In this document: positions 25,578-36,388 of the stretch, in pieces
Layout: the number at the start of each line of letters is the position of its first letter
Position numbering within the stretch: position 1 is the first letter of the stretch
Assembly: GCA_026394075.1 (NCBI GenBank)
Contig: JAPKYX010000002.1
Location: 1 to 64,000 of the forward strand
Length of the DNA: 64,000 nucleotides
Direction: 5' to 3'
Source of the DNA: Acidobacteriota bacterium
Lineage (GTDB): Bacteria > Acidobacteriota > Terriglobia > Bryobacterales > Bryobacteraceae
Made by a program: the position numbers and the translations under genes
Notes under the pieces: generated by a model
What the model was told of the DNA's origin: nothing
The model's input: the letters and a program-made list of their open reading frames with translations, nothing else
Database searches by the model: none

Positions 25578-25703
25578 TCAAACGGCTAACCCACGGCCCA
25601 GGTTCTCCTTTGGCACGGTGACCACGTTGAACAGGTTCACCGAACACTCGCCCTTCAGCCCATCGCCTTCATCCAGCCAGACCTCGGTAGCGCGGACCAC
25701 CAG
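25578..25703 (-). pseudogene. remnant of a MazF/PemK toxin gene (C-terminal part)
   Basis: Reading leftward directly after the vapC stop codon (TAA at 25706-25704), in the same frame, the DNA encodes about 41 residues that include EVWLDEGDGLKGECSVNL and FNVVTVPKENLG, then a stop at 25580-25578. The motif pattern (EGL-K-x-C-V-N-x-N-V-x-TVPK) is the C-terminal half of MazF/PemK-family toxins. No start or N-terminal half is present. It appears that vapBC replaced or was inserted into an older mazEF-type locus. Confidence 0.6.
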
Positions 25704-26081
25704 TTACCAGGTAAGCCGCCGGACTCCGCCCACGAAGTCGAAATGCGTATCGCGGCTCATCACAGGAATCGCATGCTGCCGGGCGAGGGCGGCGATCCAC
25801 AAGTCATTGGCCGGAATTGGCTTGCCTGCGCTCTTCAGTTCCAGCCGGATAGCTGCATAGTGCCGGGCGGTTTCAATTCCGACATCGAGAACTGCACATC
25901 GGTCGAGCATGCGTTCGAGCGACCTTTCGTACACCTCGCGGTGGCGGGACTGTGCGATGCCGAAGACAAACTCCCCGGCGACGATGACGGGGACAGCCAC
26001 TTGGCGGGCCTCCGACACCATGCGAACGGCTTCCGGCATGTTGTCAAGGTAGGCAGAAAGCGCATTCGTGTCGAGAATCAA
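25704..26081 (-). CDS. vapC: PIN-domain toxin VapC
   Basis: 125 residues. All PIN-domain acidic residues are present: D4 (MILDTNALSAYL), E37 (VIVAGEFVFG), D93 (PANDLWIAALA) and D111 (SRDTHFD). Expected activity is Mg2+-dependent endoribonuclease on tRNA or rRNA. Its ATG overlaps the stop of the antitoxin gene (ATGA), the usual vapBC arrangement. The frame stops at TAA and is followed in phase by a mazF remnant. Confidence 0.92.
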   Translation of the reverse strand: MILDTNALSAYLDNMPEAVRMVSEARQVAVPVIVAGEFVFGIAQSRHREVYERSLERMLDRCAVLDVGIETARHYAAIRLELKSAGKPIPANDLWIAALARQHAIPVMSRDTHFDFVGGVRRLTW

Positions 26082-26329
26082 GCCCAGTCCTCCGGCTCAA
26101 TCTGCCCGAACTCCTCGTCGATGATCTGCTGGATACGCGCCGTTTCTTCATGAAGATGGGCCAACTCACCCGCACATTCGAGCCAAGGCTTACCCGCGGA
26201 CCGACGGCCCGCGGCCAGCTTTTCCTCCACCGCTTGCGTCACAAACTCCCGCAACGGAATCCCCAACGCCCCGGCCGTTGCCTTGGCCTGGCGAAAGGTA
26301 GGGTCCGGGATTTCGAGGGTGGTCTTCAT
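26078..26329 (-). CDS. vapB: VapB-type antitoxin (ribbon-helix-helix)
   Basis: 83 residues. The N-terminal MKTTLEIPDPTFRQAKATAG and GIPLREFVTQAVEEKLA form a ribbon-helix-helix DNA-binding domain; the C-terminal part (KPWLECAGELAHLHEETARI, EPEDWA) is the toxin-neutralising tail. It is expected to dimerise, bind VapC and repress its own promoter at the palindrome 26340-26355. Confidence 0.9.
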   Translation of the reverse strand: MKTTLEIPDPTFRQAKATAGALGIPLREFVTQAVEEKLAAGRRSAGKPWLECAGELAHLHEETARIQQIIDEEFGQIEPEDWA

Positions 26330-26339
26330 GTCCCTAGCA

Positions 26340-26355
26340 TCCCATATTTATGGGA
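26340..26355. promoter_or_regulatory. palindromic operator candidate of vapBC
   Basis: TCCCATA-TT-TATGGGA, a perfect 7+7 inverted repeat, 10 bp upstream of the vapB start. Its AT-rich centre could hold the -10 element. Ribbon-helix-helix antitoxins bind such short palindromes over the promoter. Confidence 0.6.
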
Positions 26356-26442
26356 AGCTCGATCGGACCACGGCAAGCATGTCGAGCAACCCGAACACAT
26401 CAATATCACTGGGACTGTTCTGCTGTGTTAGTCTGGCGTCAC

Positions 26443-26748
26443 ATGTACGGAACGCTGGGCCTTCTGGCTTGGACCCTGGAAGTTGTTGGGGTGTTGACCG
26501 GATACTTCGGGCTGGGCATTTTGCTCACTCCGGGAAACGCTAACCCTTATCTGCCATTGAGTTTCCTCGTGGCAAGCGCGGCCTGCTTCGGCGTGGCTGT
26601 CGAATTCATGCGCCGAGAACGCTCTGAGATGCAGTTTCAGCGAACCAAAAACTGGGCTTACTATCTCTTCCTTATGCAAGGGATCATCTCAGCATCCTTG
26701 GCGCTGAACATTCTTTTCCGTCTTGGAGAGTTTTCTCGGCAGGGCTGA
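26443..26748 (+). CDS. small membrane protein, function unknown
   Basis: 101 residues from the ATG at 26443 (MYGTLGLLAWTLEVVGVLTG); the frame is open upstream but lacks hydrophobic character there. Three TMs are predicted: about 3-27, 36-55 (LPLSFLVASAACFGVAVEF) and 73-93 (AYYLFLMQGIISASLALNIL), with a charged loop RRERSEMQFQRTKN. I do not recognise the family. Base composition is lower in GC than the flanking housekeeping genes, which together with the neighbouring vapBC suggests acquired DNA. Confidence 0.55.
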   Translation: MYGTLGLLAWTLEVVGVLTGYFGLGILLTPGNANPYLPLSFLVASAACFGVAVEFMRRERSEMQFQRTKNWAYYLFLMQGIISASLALNILFRLGEFSRQG

Positions 26749-26795
26749 GGTGAGCCAGCGAGAAACCCGTCTGCAGGCAGGGGAATCGCAAATGA

Positions 26796-26831
26796 AGATG
26801 GCGGCGTAGAGTTAACTCCACGCCGCCATCT
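26796..26831. terminator. hairpin terminator between convergent genes
   Basis: AGATGGCGGCGT and ACGCCGCCATCT form perfect 12-base arms around a 12-base loop that itself contains the palindrome GAGTTAACTC. It lies between the stop of the small membrane protein (26748) and the stop of rho (26868). There is no strong T-run on either side, so termination may depend on Rho. Confidence 0.65.
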
Positions 26832-26867
26832 GTGACTGAATCTAGGGTTGCAGGCTATCCGCGGCCC

Positions 26868-28436
26868 TTAAGCGTTCATCGCCCCCAAGAACTCTGCATT
26901 CGAGCGGGTCTTGGCCAGCTTATCCAGCAGCAACTCAATGGACTCCACCGGCGACAGCGGTGAGATCACCTTGCGGAGCACCCAGACGCGGTTGAGTTCG
27001 TCTTTGGGGAGCAGCAGTTCGTCTTTGCGGGTACCGGACTTGTTGATGTCGATGGCGGGGAAGACGCGCTTGTCGACGAGCTTGCGGTCCAGGTGGATTT
27101 CCATGTTGCCCGTGCCTTTGAACTCTTCAAAGATCACTTCGTCCATGCGGCTGCCGGTATCGACCAGGGCCGTGGCCATGATGGTGAGCGAGCCGCCTTC
27201 TTCGATGTTGCGAGCCGCGCCGAAGAAGCGCTTGGGGCGCTGGAGGGCGTTGGAATCGACGCCGCCCGAAAGCACCTTGCCCGACGGCGGCACCACGGTG
27301 TTGTAGGCACGCGCCAGACGGGTGATGGAATCGAGCAGGATCACGACGTCGCGCTTGTGCTCGACCAACCGCTTGGCCTTTTCGATCACCATTTCCGCCA
27401 CTTGCACGTGGCGGGTGGCGGGTTCGTCGAAGGTGGAAGAGATCACTTCGCCCTTCACCGAACGCTGCATGTCGGTGACTTCTTCCGGACGTTCGTCGAT
27501 CAACAGAACGATCAGCGCCACTTCCGGGTGGTTGTGGGTGATCGAATTGGCGATCGACTGCAACAGCATCGTTTTGCCGGTGCGCGGCGGGGCCACGATC
27601 AACCCGCGCTGGCCTTTGCCGATCGGGGTCAGCATGTCCATCACGCGGCCGGAATAGTTGTCCTTCACCGTTTCCAGCTTCAGCCGCTGTTGCGGGTAAA
27701 GCGGGGTCAGGTTGTCGAAGAAGATCTTGTTGCGGCTCTCCTCCGGCGGCTCAAAGTTGATGGCGTCCACTTTGATCAAGGCAAAATAACGCTCGCCTTC
27801 CTTGGGCGGACGGATCTGGCCAGACACCGTATCGCCGGTGCGCAGATCAAAGCGGCGGATCTGCGACGGGGAGACGTAGACGTCATCCGGACCCGGCAGG
27901 TAGTTGTACTCGGGCGCACGCAGGAAGCCAAAGCCGTCCGGCAGGCATTCCAGCACACCTTCAGAGAAGATCAGGCCTGATTTTTCCGCCTGCGTCTGGA
28001 GGATCTTGAAGATCAACTCCTGCTTGCGCAACCCAGCCGCACCCTGAACGCCCATCGTGATGGCGACGTTCTGGAGCTTCTGGATCGGCATGTCCTTCAG
28101 TTCCACCAGATCAAGGCGGGACTGCTGAGGCGGGGGCGGGGGCGGAGGAGCCGCCGCAACGGGCGGTGCCACCGGGCCGGAATCCTGGCCAGCGGCCTGG
28201 TTGCCAGAACCCTGATTGCCACCACCTTGGTTGCCACCGTGATTCTTCTGCGGTTTGGGGCCGCGCGGGGGCCGGTCACCGCGTTCCGCGCGAGGGCCGC
28301 GCTCCGGCCGCTCGGCGGCGGCCTTTTCGTGATGTGACTTCTCTGCGGCAGGCGGTGGGGGGTCCACCGGCTGGGCATCACCTGAGGGTGCCGGGGCGGC
28401 GTTCAGGTCGTCGTTGATTTCGTTATCGTATGCCAA
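26868..28436 (-). CDS. rho: transcription termination factor Rho
   Basis: 522 residues, about 100 longer than E. coli Rho. Residues 1-104 are a disordered extension rich in Pro, Gly, Arg and Asn ([30 protein letters not shown], then a poly-Pro run). Then the Rho N-terminal domain (105-150), cold-shock-like RNA-binding domain (about 155-225, [19 protein letters not shown]) and RecA-like ATPase with P-loop APPRTGKT (282-289), Walker B ([15 protein letters not shown]) and Q/R loops. The extension resembles the RNA-binding insertions of high-GC bacterial Rho. Its 5' end overlaps engB by 34 bp. Confidence 0.95.
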   Translation of the reverse strand: MAYDNEINDDLNAAPAPSGDAQPVDPPPPAAEKSHHEKAAAERPERGPRAERGDRPPRGPKPQKNHGGNQGGGNQGSGNQAAGQDSGPVAPPVAAAPPPPPPPQQSRLDLVELKDMPIQKLQNVAITMGVQGAAGLRKQELIFKILQTQAEKSGLIFSEGVLECLPDGFGFLRAPEYNYLPGPDDVYVSPSQIRRFDLRTGDTVSGQIRPPKEGERYFALIKVDAINFEPPEESRNKIFFDNLTPLYPQQRLKLETVKDNYSGRVMDMLTPIGKGQRGLIVAPPRTGKTMLLQSIANSITHNHPEVALIVLLIDERPEEVTDMQRSVKGEVISSTFDEPATRHVQVAEMVIEKAKRLVEHKRDVVILLDSITRLARAYNTVVPPSGKVLSGGVDSNALQRPKRFFGAARNIEEGGSLTIMATALVDTGSRMDEVIFEEFKGTGNMEIHLDRKLVDKRVFPAIDINKSGTRKDELLLPKDELNRVWVLRKVISPLSPVESIELLLDKLAKTRSNAEFLGAMNA

Positions 28437-29002
28437 ATTTCCCTCACTCCCCGGCCCTCAGGGGCCGAGAACAGAACCAGCTCGCGTCCGTTCAATTCTT
28501 TCCGGATCGCGGCCAGTCCGCTGCTGCGCTCACGGGCGTTGAGCTTGTCAATCTTTGTTGCTACTACCAAATAGGGACGGTCGTGGTGCTCCAGCCACTC
28601 CCGCATCTGCCGGTCGGCATCCATCCAGCCGCGGCGCGAATCGATCAGCAGCAGCGCCAACCGGAAATCTTCCCGGTAGGTCAGATACGCGTCGATCAGC
28701 GCCTTCCAGGCGATCTTTTCAGCAATCGGCCCGGCGGCGAAACCGTAACCGGGCAAGTCCACCAGCCGGAACTCTTTGAGAGTCCCTTCGGGCGAACCCA
28801 CCCGGTAAAAATTGATGGTCCGTGTGCAGCCCGGACGGGCACTGGTATAGGCCAGTCCGTTCACACCCACTAAGCGGTTGATCAGACTGGACTTGCCGAC
28901 GTTTGACCGTCCGATCAAGGCCACTTCCGCCGCCTGCGACCGCGGAAACGAATCCGGGCTCGCGGCGCTCAACATAAATTCGGCCTCTACGCGCGCGGCC
29001 AT
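28403..29002 (-). CDS. engB: ribosome biogenesis GTPase EngB (YsxC/YihA)
   Basis: 199 residues. GTPase motifs: G1 GRSNVGKS (31-38), G3 region DLPGYGF, G4 ATKIDKL and G5 FSAPEGRG. EngB is an essential factor in 50S subunit assembly. It lies downstream of lon (21 bp gap) and overlaps rho; the lon-engB pairing is conserved in many bacteria (lonA-ysxC in Bacillus). Confidence 0.94.
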   Translation of the reverse strand: MAARVEAEFMLSAASPDSFPRSQAAEVALIGRSNVGKSSLINRLVGVNGLAYTSARPGCTRTINFYRVGSPEGTLKEFRLVDLPGYGFAAGPIAEKIAWKALIDAYLTYREDFRLALLLIDSRRGWMDADRQMREWLEHHDRPYLVVATKIDKLNARERSSGLAAIRKELNGRELVLFSAPEGRGVREIWHTITKSTTT

Positions 29003-29023
29003 ATTTGTTTCAGCTGCTTATTT

Positions 29024-31609
29024 CTAGTGCCGGAGATCTTCGACGCTCGGCGTCACTGGCTCCGGCTTGGGCTCGATCACCAGGATCGGCTTCGCGTCGG
29101 TCAGCAATGCTTCGGCCGGCAAAGGTACCGGCGGCCGCTCAAAAGCCACCCGCAACACTTCGTCCATCGATTCGACGAGATTCAATTTCATGTCGTTTCG
29201 AATGTTTTCAGGAATGTCCACCAAATCCTTCTCGTTGTCACGAGGCAGAATGGCTTCCGAGATGCCCTGACGGTGGGCCGCCAGCAGCTTTTCCTTCAAG
29301 CCGCCGATGGGGAGCACCTTGCCGCGCAAGGTAATCTCGCCGGTCATGGCCACATCCGCCCGTACCGGAATTCCGGTCAGCGAACTGGCAATGGCCGTGG
29401 CCAGCGTAATGCCGGCTGAAGGACCATCCTTGGGGATGGCGCCTTCCGGCACGTGCACGTGGATATCAAGGTTCCGGTAGAAATCCCGGCTCAGACCCAA
29501 TGAGTGCGCCCGGCTACGGACATAGCTCATGGCCGCCTGGGCCGATTCCTGCATCACATCGCCCAGCTTGCCGGTGATGGTCAGCTTGCCACGGCCTTCC
29601 ATGGTGATCACTTCGGTGGTCAGGATCTGGCCGCCCACTTCCGTCCAGGCCAGGCCCACGGCCATGCCGATCTCGTTCTTTTTGTCGGCCTTGGAGTCGC
29701 GGAACTTGATCGGACCCAGCAACTTCTCCACTTCAGTGGAACCGACCACGGTCAGCGGACCGAGGGCCTCCGCCACCGGAGCAACTTCCACCTTGGCCTT
29801 CTTCTTGCGCTTGCCGGCCTTCTCCACCGGAGCTTCGGCTTCGACGCTCACCGGCTCATCGTCGATGATCTCGATCGGAGCATCCAGCGCCCGCTTCTCG
29901 CCACCTTCGGGATCACCCTGGGCGGTGACTACCTGACGGGTCACTTTGCGGCAAACGTTGCCCACTTCGCGCTCCAGATTGCGGACGCCCGCTTCGCGCG
30001 TGTAACCCGCGATCAGCGTCCTCAACCCGTCGTCCGTGAACTCAATTTCAGCCTTGGCCAAGCCAGTGCCCTTCATCTGCTTAGGCACCAGGAACCGTTT
30101 GGCGATCTCCAGCTTTTCCAGTTCCGTGTAGCCTGACAGCCGGATCACTTCCATGCGGTCCTGCAACGGAGCCGGAATGGTGTGCAACACGTTGGCCGTG
30201 GCCACGAACAACACCTGGCTCAAATCGTACTCCACGTCCAGGTAGTGATCCATGAACGCGAAGTTCTGCTCGGGGTCCAGCACTTCCAGCAGCGCCGACG
30301 AAGGGTCGCCCCGGAAATCGGTGGACATCTTGTCGATCTCATCCAGCATGAAGACCGGATTCTTGGTCCCGGACTTCTTCATCATCTGGATCACCTGGCC
30401 GGGCAGCGCGCCGATGTAGGTGCGCCGGTGGCCGCGAATTTCGGCCTCATCCCGGACGCCGCCCAGCGACATGCGGACAAACTTGCGGCCCGTGGCTTGG
30501 GCGATGGACATGCCGAGCGACGTCTTGCCGACGCCGGGCGGTCCGACGAAACACAGGATAGAGCCCTTGGGGTTCTGCACGCGCCGACGCACAGCCAGGA
30601 ACTCCAAAATACGCTCTTTAATTTTTTCCAGACCGTAGTGATCGCTCTCCAGAACTTCCTTGGCGAAGTTCAAATCGCGGATCTCTTTGGACTTCTTCTT
30701 CCACGGTACGGCCAGCAGCCAGTCGAGATAATTGCGCGACACGGTGGACTCCGCGGACATCGGCGGCATGTTTTCCAACCGCTTCAGTTCCAGGTGCGCC
30801 TTTTCCTCGGCGTCCTTCGGCATGCCGGAAGTTTCGATCTTCTTCTTCAGCTCATCGATTTCCGACTTCTCGCCGCGGCCCAGTTCTTTCTGGATCGCCT
30901 TGATCTTCTCGTTGAGGTAATACTCTTTTTGCGCCCGCTCCATCTGGCGCTTCACGCGGCCCTGGATGGTACGGTCGACGTTGAGCTTCTCGATCTCGAT
31001 GTCCAGCAGATCGGCGATGCGGGTCAGCCGGTCGATCGGGTCGAAGATTTCCAGCAGTTCCTGCTTTTCTTCGATCGTCAGCTGCAGGTTGGCGGCCACC
31101 GTGTCGGCCAACTTGGCAGGATCTTCGACTCGGATGGCGGCGACCATCGCCTCGTAGTTCAGGTTCTGGCTGAGCTTGACGTACTGCTCAAACAAGCCCG
31201 CGACGCGCGCCAGCAGTTGATCCAGTTGGGCACCGGATTCCACTTTAAATGCAAACGTCTTCACCAGCGCCTGGAAGTAGCCATCTTCGTCGTTGACGGA
31301 GACTACTTTGCCACGCTCAATCCCCTCCACCAGCACCTTGATGTTGCCATCGGGCTGCTTGAGGTTCTGGACGATGTTGGCGATCGTGCCCACCGAATAG
31401 ATTTCGTCGGGGCGCGGGTCGTCGAGTGAAGCGTCGTGCTGCGTGGCCAGGAAGATCTTGCGGTCGCCCGCGAGCGCTTCTTCCAGTGCACGAACACTCG
31501 ACTCACGGCCCACCACGAACGGGGTCATCATATGCGGGAAGATGACCACGTCCCGGATCGGCATCATCGGAAGCCGCTTGGTATCGGATTTTTCTCGGGA
31601 TGTAAGCAT
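29024..31609 (-). CDS. lon: ATP-dependent protease Lon
   Basis: 861 residues. LON substrate-binding domain (about 12-210), central coiled coil, AAA+ module with Walker A GPPGVGKT (356-363) and Walker B VFMLDEID (419-426), and a protease domain with the Ser-Lys dyad S731 (PKDGPSAG) and K774 (GGLKEK). Between the AAA+ lid and the protease is a charged insert (about 575-612, including [13 protein letters not shown]), longer than in E. coli Lon (784 residues). Degrades misfolded and regulatory proteins. The second gene of the clpX-lon-engB-rho series. Confidence 0.96.
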   Translation of the reverse strand: MLTSREKSDTKRLPMMPIRDVVIFPHMMTPFVVGRESSVRALEEALAGDRKIFLATQHDASLDDPRPDEIYSVGTIANIVQNLKQPDGNIKVLVEGIERGKVVSVNDEDGYFQALVKTFAFKVESGAQLDQLLARVAGLFEQYVKLSQNLNYEAMVAAIRVEDPAKLADTVAANLQLTIEEKQELLEIFDPIDRLTRIADLLDIEIEKLNVDRTIQGRVKRQMERAQKEYYLNEKIKAIQKELGRGEKSEIDELKKKIETSGMPKDAEEKAHLELKRLENMPPMSAESTVSRNYLDWLLAVPWKKKSKEIRDLNFAKEVLESDHYGLEKIKERILEFLAVRRRVQNPKGSILCFVGPPGVGKTSLGMSIAQATGRKFVRMSLGGVRDEAEIRGHRRTYIGALPGQVIQMMKKSGTKNPVFMLDEIDKMSTDFRGDPSSALLEVLDPEQNFAFMDHYLDVEYDLSQVLFVATANVLHTIPAPLQDRMEVIRLSGYTELEKLEIAKRFLVPKQMKGTGLAKAEIEFTDDGLRTLIAGYTREAGVRNLEREVGNVCRKVTRQVVTAQGDPEGGEKRALDAPIEIIDDEPVSVEAEAPVEKAGKRKKKAKVEVAPVAEALGPLTVVGSTEVEKLLGPIKFRDSKADKKNEIGMAVGLAWTEVGGQILTTEVITMEGRGKLTITGKLGDVMQESAQAAMSYVRSRAHSLGLSRDFYRNLDIHVHVPEGAIPKDGPSAGITLATAIASSLTGIPVRADVAMTGEITLRGKVLPIGGLKEKLLAAHRQGISEAILPRDNEKDLVDIPENIRNDMKLNLVESMDEVLRVAFERPPVPLPAEALLTDAKPILVIEPKPEPVTPSVEDLRH

Positions 31610-31674
31610 GGGTTGCTACGGATGAGATGAACGGGAGGGGCCGGGCGGTGCCTAACCAAACGGTTAGGAAAAAC

Positions 31675-32973
31675 TCAACCGGCCTTATCCAACAGCGCCA
31701 GATTGATCTTTTGCGACAACACCATTTCCTTGGTCACCAGAAACTCCCGCACCTTTTTGTAAGAAGGCAGGAAGTACATCAGGTCCAGCATCAACTCTTC
31801 CAAGATCATGCGGAGCCCGCGGGCGCCCACCTTGCGGTCCAGCGCCAACCCGGCGATCGCCTCCAGGGCGTCGTCACTAAACTTGAGTCTAACATTTTCG
31901 AACTCAAACAGTTTTTGGTACTGCTTGACGATCGAATTCTTCGGCTTGCTGAGAATTTGCACCAGCGCTTCGCGCGACAGATCTTCCAGCACCGCCACCA
32001 CCGGCATGCGTCCGATGAACTCCGGGATGAACCCAAACCGGATCAGGTCCACCGGCTGGATCTGCTGCAGCAGTTCCAAATCGCGGCGTTGGCCGTTGGC
32101 TGGAATCGTCGTCGAGGGCATCCTGGTCGTCTTGGGACCCAGCGCCACTTCGTCCTCGGTGCTGTTAAAGCCGATGGCTCGCTTGCCGACCCGGCGGCCA
32201 ATCACCTTTTCCAGGCCCACAAACGCTCCGCCCAGAATGAACAGAATGTTGGTGGTGTCAACCGGCGTAAACTCCTGGTGCGGATGCTTGCGTCCGCCTT
32301 GGGGCGGAACGTTGGCCACCGTCCCTTCCAGAATCTTCAGCAACGCCTGCTGCACGCCTTCGCCGGAAACATCACGCGTGATCGACGGGTTTTCGTCCTT
32401 GCGGCCGATCTTGTCGATCTCGTCAATGTAGATGATGCCCGTCTGGGCCCGCGTCACATCCCAATCGGCATTCTGGAGCAGCCGCAGGATGATGTTCTCG
32501 ACATCTTCGCCCACGTAGCCGGCCTCGGTCAGCGTGGTGGCATCAACGATGGCGAACGGCACATCCAAAATCCGGGCCAGCGTCTGAGCCAACAGCGTTT
32601 TGCCGGTACCGGTGGGGCCGATCAGCAGAATGTTCGACTTCGACAGCTCCACTTCGCCGCGCTGCCGGTTCATCTGGATGCGCTTGTAGTGGTTGTAGAC
32701 CGCCACCGCCAACTTCTTCTTGGTGGCATCCTGGCCGATCACGTACTGATCAAGGTATTCCTTCAGCTCAAGCGGCTTGGGCAGCTTATTGGGAGATACG
32801 TGCGCCTGCTCCGCCCGGTCGTCTTCCAGGATGGAATTGCATACGGCGATGCATTCGTCGCAAATATAGGCCCGAGGGTAGTCGCTGGGACTCGAGATGA
32901 GTTTGCCGACGACCTCTTGGCTTTTGTGACAAAAAGAACAGCGGAGGGAATCGTCTGCACCGTTGCGCTTCAC
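31675..32973 (-). CDS. clpX: ATP-dependent Clp protease ATP-binding subunit ClpX
   Basis: 432 residues from the GTG at 32973, which has GGAG eight bases upstream; the frame is open to 33093, but that extension is not ClpX-like. Zinc-binding domain with C12, C15, C38 and C41 ([15 protein letters not shown]), Walker A GPTGTGKT, Walker [11 protein letters not shown], pore loop GYVGED, and sensor-2 region [15 protein letters not shown]. The IGF-type loop for ClpP docking is likely in the IGFNSTEDE area. No clpP or tig precedes it, contrary to the common tig-clpP-clpX order. Confidence 0.95.
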   Translation of the reverse strand: MKRNGADDSLRCSFCHKSQEVVGKLISSPSDYPRAYICDECIAVCNSILEDDRAEQAHVSPNKLPKPLELKEYLDQYVIGQDATKKKLAVAVYNHYKRIQMNRQRGEVELSKSNILLIGPTGTGKTLLAQTLARILDVPFAIVDATTLTEAGYVGEDVENIILRLLQNADWDVTRAQTGIIYIDEIDKIGRKDENPSITRDVSGEGVQQALLKILEGTVANVPPQGGRKHPHQEFTPVDTTNILFILGGAFVGLEKVIGRRVGKRAIGFNSTEDEVALGPKTTRMPSTTIPANGQRRDLELLQQIQPVDLIRFGFIPEFIGRMPVVAVLEDLSREALVQILSKPKNSIVKQYQKLFEFENVRLKFSDDALEAIAGLALDRKVGARGLRMILEELMLDLMYFLPSYKKVREFLVTKEMVLSQKINLALLDKAG

Positions 32974-33121
32974 GCGAGAGGCTCCGGAAATATGTGTCTG
33001 GTCATACACCGGCTCCGGGGGAAGCCATCCACAGTATAGCAGTGTGTTCCGTTTAGTTTGCCGCGCTTCGACCAGAAAGTTGCGGGGTCTCAACGGGAAA
33101 AACAGATCGCCAGATAACGCC

Positions 33122-35746
33122 CTAGAAACGCAGCCGCCACCGAAGCGTCAAGGATCGGCCAGTACCCGCGATCCCCCAGCCGATGCCGCGATACGACTTG
33201 TCGGCCACGTTGGACAGGTCGGCCAACAGGTCGGATCGTTCACCCAACGGAATCCCCGCGCGCAACCCCACGACGCCATACCCGGGAATCGCGGTCACCA
33301 AGGGGGCCGATGCCGCCGTCCCCAGTACCCGGTTCTGCACCTGTTCCACCGTTTCGCCGGTGGCCAGCAGCCGGCCGCCGGAAACCAAGCCGCGGACGCG
33401 CGCCCCGTTGTTGAAGAAGCTGGCGATGTTGGCGCGGGAACGGGTGGCTCCGATCCGGCGATCCGCCAAGGCGAGCGACGACAACCGGTCCTGTCGACCC
33501 GCAATCGTCCCGTAGCCTTCCACCCAGAACCGCCGGGCGTTGTAGAGCAGGCTGGGGTTGACGGTCAGTGGCGGAATGCCCGGCTCCAGATCCGGCGCCA
33601 GGCCCGTCCGCTCATCCGCAGCGCGGATCCAGGTAAGGTTCTCGTTCAGCGTCAAGGACTTCGTCAGCCGCAGCCGGAGCGTATGCTCAAAGCCCTGCAT
33701 CCGGGCACCATAGAAGTTCGCCCGCACCAGCACAGGGTTGGTGGCGGCAGGCACATAGATGGCACCGCTGGCCAGTTGGCGGGAGATAATCTGGTCGCCC
33801 AGCGGACGCCCAACGGCCCCCTGAGGCAGCAGGAGTGTCTGCGAGACGATGGTGTTGCCCAGATTCAGCCGGAAGTAGCTTACCTCGACGCGGAGCCGGG
33901 AGTGCTGCAACTCGGCACCGAAGTCGAAGTTGTCGCTGGTCTCCGGACGCAGGCGTTCCACCGGCCGGCCGCTGGCCTCCGCGCGGTCATCCGCGCGAGT
34001 GCCGATCGAGGCGCTGAGGCCGCGCAAGTCGTTCACATTGGCCTCGAAGCTACCGTTGCCTTGCAGGCCCAGCGTACCCAGATCAGTCATGTTCGGGGCG
34101 CGGAACCCTCGGCTGTAGTGCGCAAACACGGCCAACGGTTGCAGCAGGTTGAAGCTGGCACCCAAGCGTCCCGTGACCGCGTTGGCCGTCAGCGAATCGG
34201 TAGGATTCGAAACCCGCGACTGATAGGTGGCCCCGCCAAACCGGAGGGCACCACTCAAGCGCAGCCTTTGGATGGGCCGCCAGACATCCTCCACGTAAAG
34301 ACCGTGCGACAGATACCGGGCCTGATCGGGAATGCGCGGCCGGCTGGCGGCCGTGACGCCGGTGGCCGGATTGAACGTATAGGCCGGTGCGTTGACCCGT
34401 TCGTGATACACCTCTCCGCCGAGGGAAACCTGATGCTTCGACAGTTGCTTTTCGGCCAGCAAGGTTCCGCCCCAGGAGGCCAACCGCTCGTACTGGTGCG
34501 TGATCGCGCCCAGCGGATTTCCCTGCCCGCCCTGGTTTACCCGCTCTTCGCGCTGGGCGTTGTAGGAACTGCCAGCCGAGATGCGGTCAAACGGACCCGC
34601 CCCGATCCGCTGCCAGCGGAGATACCCGAAGTCGAGCATCAGATTGCGCAGGTCAGCGATCAGGTTGCCGTCGCCGCCCAGCAGTTGGTCATACCGCTTG
34701 ACACCATCCTGCTGGCCACGCTCGTAGTGAAATACCAGCTGATCCCGGGAGGAAAGCCGGTATTGGCTGTGGAACGCTCCGCCGTATTGCGTAAAGGCCG
34801 TATCCGGCCGTCGGTCTCCCCCCAGCACGTCCGCCGGCAAGCCCAAAAACCGGGTGACCGCGGCATGCGTATCCAGGCCCCCAGCGGTCCGCACCGTGTT
34901 GACCCGACGAGCCGACAGAGCCAGGCTTCCCGTGAATCGCCCAAGGGCAAACCCGGTGAGCGTGCTGGTGCCGAACATGCCGGTCGCACTATCAAAGCTG
35001 GGCGCTATCTCGCCCGAAAAGCGCCGCTGCATGTCCAAAGGGAAGGCCGAAACCAGGTTCACGGAGCCACCCATGGAATCCGAACCAAAGCGCGCACTGT
35101 TGGGTCCGCGAAACACTTCCACTGAGTCCAGCAGCGCTGGGTCCGTCAGATTTTGAAACGTGCTGACGCCGCCGCGTTGGGCGGAGGTGGTGTAACGGAA
35201 ACCATCGCGGTAAACCGAAACACCGCGCCCCGTCAGCCCCCGGACGAAAATGGACCCCATGGCCGGCGCCGTCCGCTGCTCATGCAAGCCCGCTTCGCCA
35301 TTGACAACTTCTGTCAAGACGGTGTGCCCGCGCTCCGAGAGGGTGGCACGCGGGATCGAGTTGACCCGCTGCAGCACCTCCGTCCGGTAGACCGGAGCCG
35401 CGTCCGCGGTGACTGTGACGGATTCGTCCACCGGAACCAGGCTCAAGCTGACGGCCAGCGTCTGCGGGACCCCGGGCTCCAGCCGCAACTCCAGGCGGCG
35501 CTCAGCGAACCCGGCGCGGGCGACCCGCAACTCATAGCCGCCACAGCCTAAGCCGGACCAGAAAAATGCACCCGCTGAACTGCTGGATTGACTGGCGAGC
35601 GCGATCCGCTGCGGGGTAACCAGCGTGATGGTGGCCTGCGGAATGGCCGCACCGGAAGCATCCAGCACCCGGCCCGCCAGATCACATTGCGCAATGGCTG
35701 AACAAGCCCCCAGCACCAGCCCGACAGACCAACGAAGACCGACCAT
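33122..35746 (-). CDS. TonB-dependent receptor with carboxypeptidase-regulatory-like domain
   Basis: 874 residues from the ATG at 35746, which begins a signal peptide ([20 protein letters not shown]); the frame is open to 35830. A regulatory-like domain (about 21-105), then a plug containing [21 protein letters not shown] and [20 protein letters not shown], which fits classical siderophore or cobalamin-type receptors better than the Oar-like one at 2470-5856, and a 22-strand barrel ending [11 protein letters not shown]. The C-terminal Phe is the BAM signal. A YRGIGWGI motif near the end is typical of TonB-dependent receptors. The substrate may be a metal chelate; not determined. Confidence 0.9.
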   Translation of the reverse strand: MVGLRWSVGLVLGACSAIAQCDLAGRVLDASGAAIPQATITLVTPQRIALASQSSSSAGAFFWSGLGCGGYELRVARAGFAERRLELRLEPGVPQTLAVSLSLVPVDESVTVTADAAPVYRTEVLQRVNSIPRATLSERGHTVLTEVVNGEAGLHEQRTAPAMGSIFVRGLTGRGVSVYRDGFRYTTSAQRGGVSTFQNLTDPALLDSVEVFRGPNSARFGSDSMGGSVNLVSAFPLDMQRRFSGEIAPSFDSATGMFGTSTLTGFALGRFTGSLALSARRVNTVRTAGGLDTHAAVTRFLGLPADVLGGDRRPDTAFTQYGGAFHSQYRLSSRDQLVFHYERGQQDGVKRYDQLLGGDGNLIADLRNLMLDFGYLRWQRIGAGPFDRISAGSSYNAQREERVNQGGQGNPLGAITHQYERLASWGGTLLAEKQLSKHQVSLGGEVYHERVNAPAYTFNPATGVTAASRPRIPDQARYLSHGLYVEDVWRPIQRLRLSGALRFGGATYQSRVSNPTDSLTANAVTGRLGASFNLLQPLAVFAHYSRGFRAPNMTDLGTLGLQGNGSFEANVNDLRGLSASIGTRADDRAEASGRPVERLRPETSDNFDFGAELQHSRLRVEVSYFRLNLGNTIVSQTLLLPQGAVGRPLGDQIISRQLASGAIYVPAATNPVLVRANFYGARMQGFEHTLRLRLTKSLTLNENLTWIRAADERTGLAPDLEPGIPPLTVNPSLLYNARRFWVEGYGTIAGRQDRLSSLALADRRIGATRSRANIASFFNNGARVRGLVSGGRLLATGETVEQVQNRVLGTAASAPLVTAIPGYGVVGLRAGIPLGERSDLLADLSNVADKSYRGIGWGIAGTGRSLTLRWRLRF

Positions 35747-35841
35747 TTTCTGATAGTGCCATAAGCTGCCGGACAGTGAGCCTTTTCCAGCAGACTCGGC
35801 TCCACCGTGGTGCCAGCGGGCAGCGTGCACCGATCACGCTG

Positions 35842-36234
35842 CTAATGGTTGGCGGCTCCCAGGGGATCGTCCGGCTTGGTGAAGGAACTGCGCAAGGATG
35901 GATTGGACCGGGCCGGCATCAGCCCCATCGAACGCTTCCAGGCGTCCGTTTTTTGCAGTGCTTCGAATGCCCGGGTGATGGCCGCGATTTTCCTCACCGG
36001 CAGGACGTGGCCGTGGGAGGCATTGTAGGCGTCGGTGAACTCTTTCATGGCCTTGATGAGGTGGTTATAGCGTTGATGAAACTCGACGCGCTCAAACTGC
36101 GCATCAGCCTCGACCTGGTCGGAATACCGCTTCTCCGACATTTCGGCCATCACGCGCACCTGATCAAAGGGACTCCCGTTGGCGGGCTGACGAATCGATT
36201 GGCAAAGCAACATCACCGGAACTAGGGCCAACAT
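35842..36234 (-). CDS. small exported protein, function unknown
   Basis: 130 residues with an ideal Shine-Dalgarno sequence (GAGGAGG, 7 bases before the ATG). A short hydrophobic N-terminus (MLALVPVMLLCQSI) may be a signal or anchor. The rest is helical and charged (FDQVRVMAEMSEKRYSDQVE, FHQRYNHLIKAMKEFTDAYN). No catalytic motif; family not recognised. It precedes the TonB-dependent receptor gene by 95 bp in the same direction and has a palindromic region upstream. Confidence 0.6.
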   Translation of the reverse strand: MLALVPVMLLCQSIRQPANGSPFDQVRVMAEMSEKRYSDQVEADAQFERVEFHQRYNHLIKAMKEFTDAYNASHGHVLPVRKIAAITRAFEALQKTDAWKRSMGLMPARSNPSLRSSFTKPDDPLGAANH

Positions 36235-36297
36235 GTAAACGCCTCCTCAAAAATCACCCAACCTGCACAAGGTTCTAATCGGCGACCCAAGGGAGAT

Positions 36298-36317
36298 TTC
36301 TCCCAAAAATGGGAGAA
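36298..36317. promoter_or_regulatory. palindromic operator-like site
   Basis: TTCTCCC-AAAAAT-GGGAGAA, perfect 7+7 arms, with an adjoining GGGAGA half (36291-36296) that forms a second palindrome with the first arm. An outer pair GTTCTA (36272-36277) / TAGAAC (36320-36325) brackets it. The site lies 64 bp upstream of the small exported protein gene that precedes the TonB-dependent receptor gene. Confidence 0.45.
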
Positions 36318-36388
36318 GCTAGAACTATTTTTTGGAACTGCGCGGGGAGGCCTGGCAGCTAGTTGACAGCACTTACTGACTGAGGCGG

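Noticed and set aside
32963-35125. Plus-strand open frame of 720 codons opposite a TonB-dependent receptor gene
   Set aside because: It lies wholly antisense to a gene with clear family features, is Arg/Gln/Pro/His-rich without domains, and is explained by the third-position GC bias of the true gene. The same holds for the long antisense frames at 31627-33039, 6929-8182, 4120-5310 and 13641-14774.
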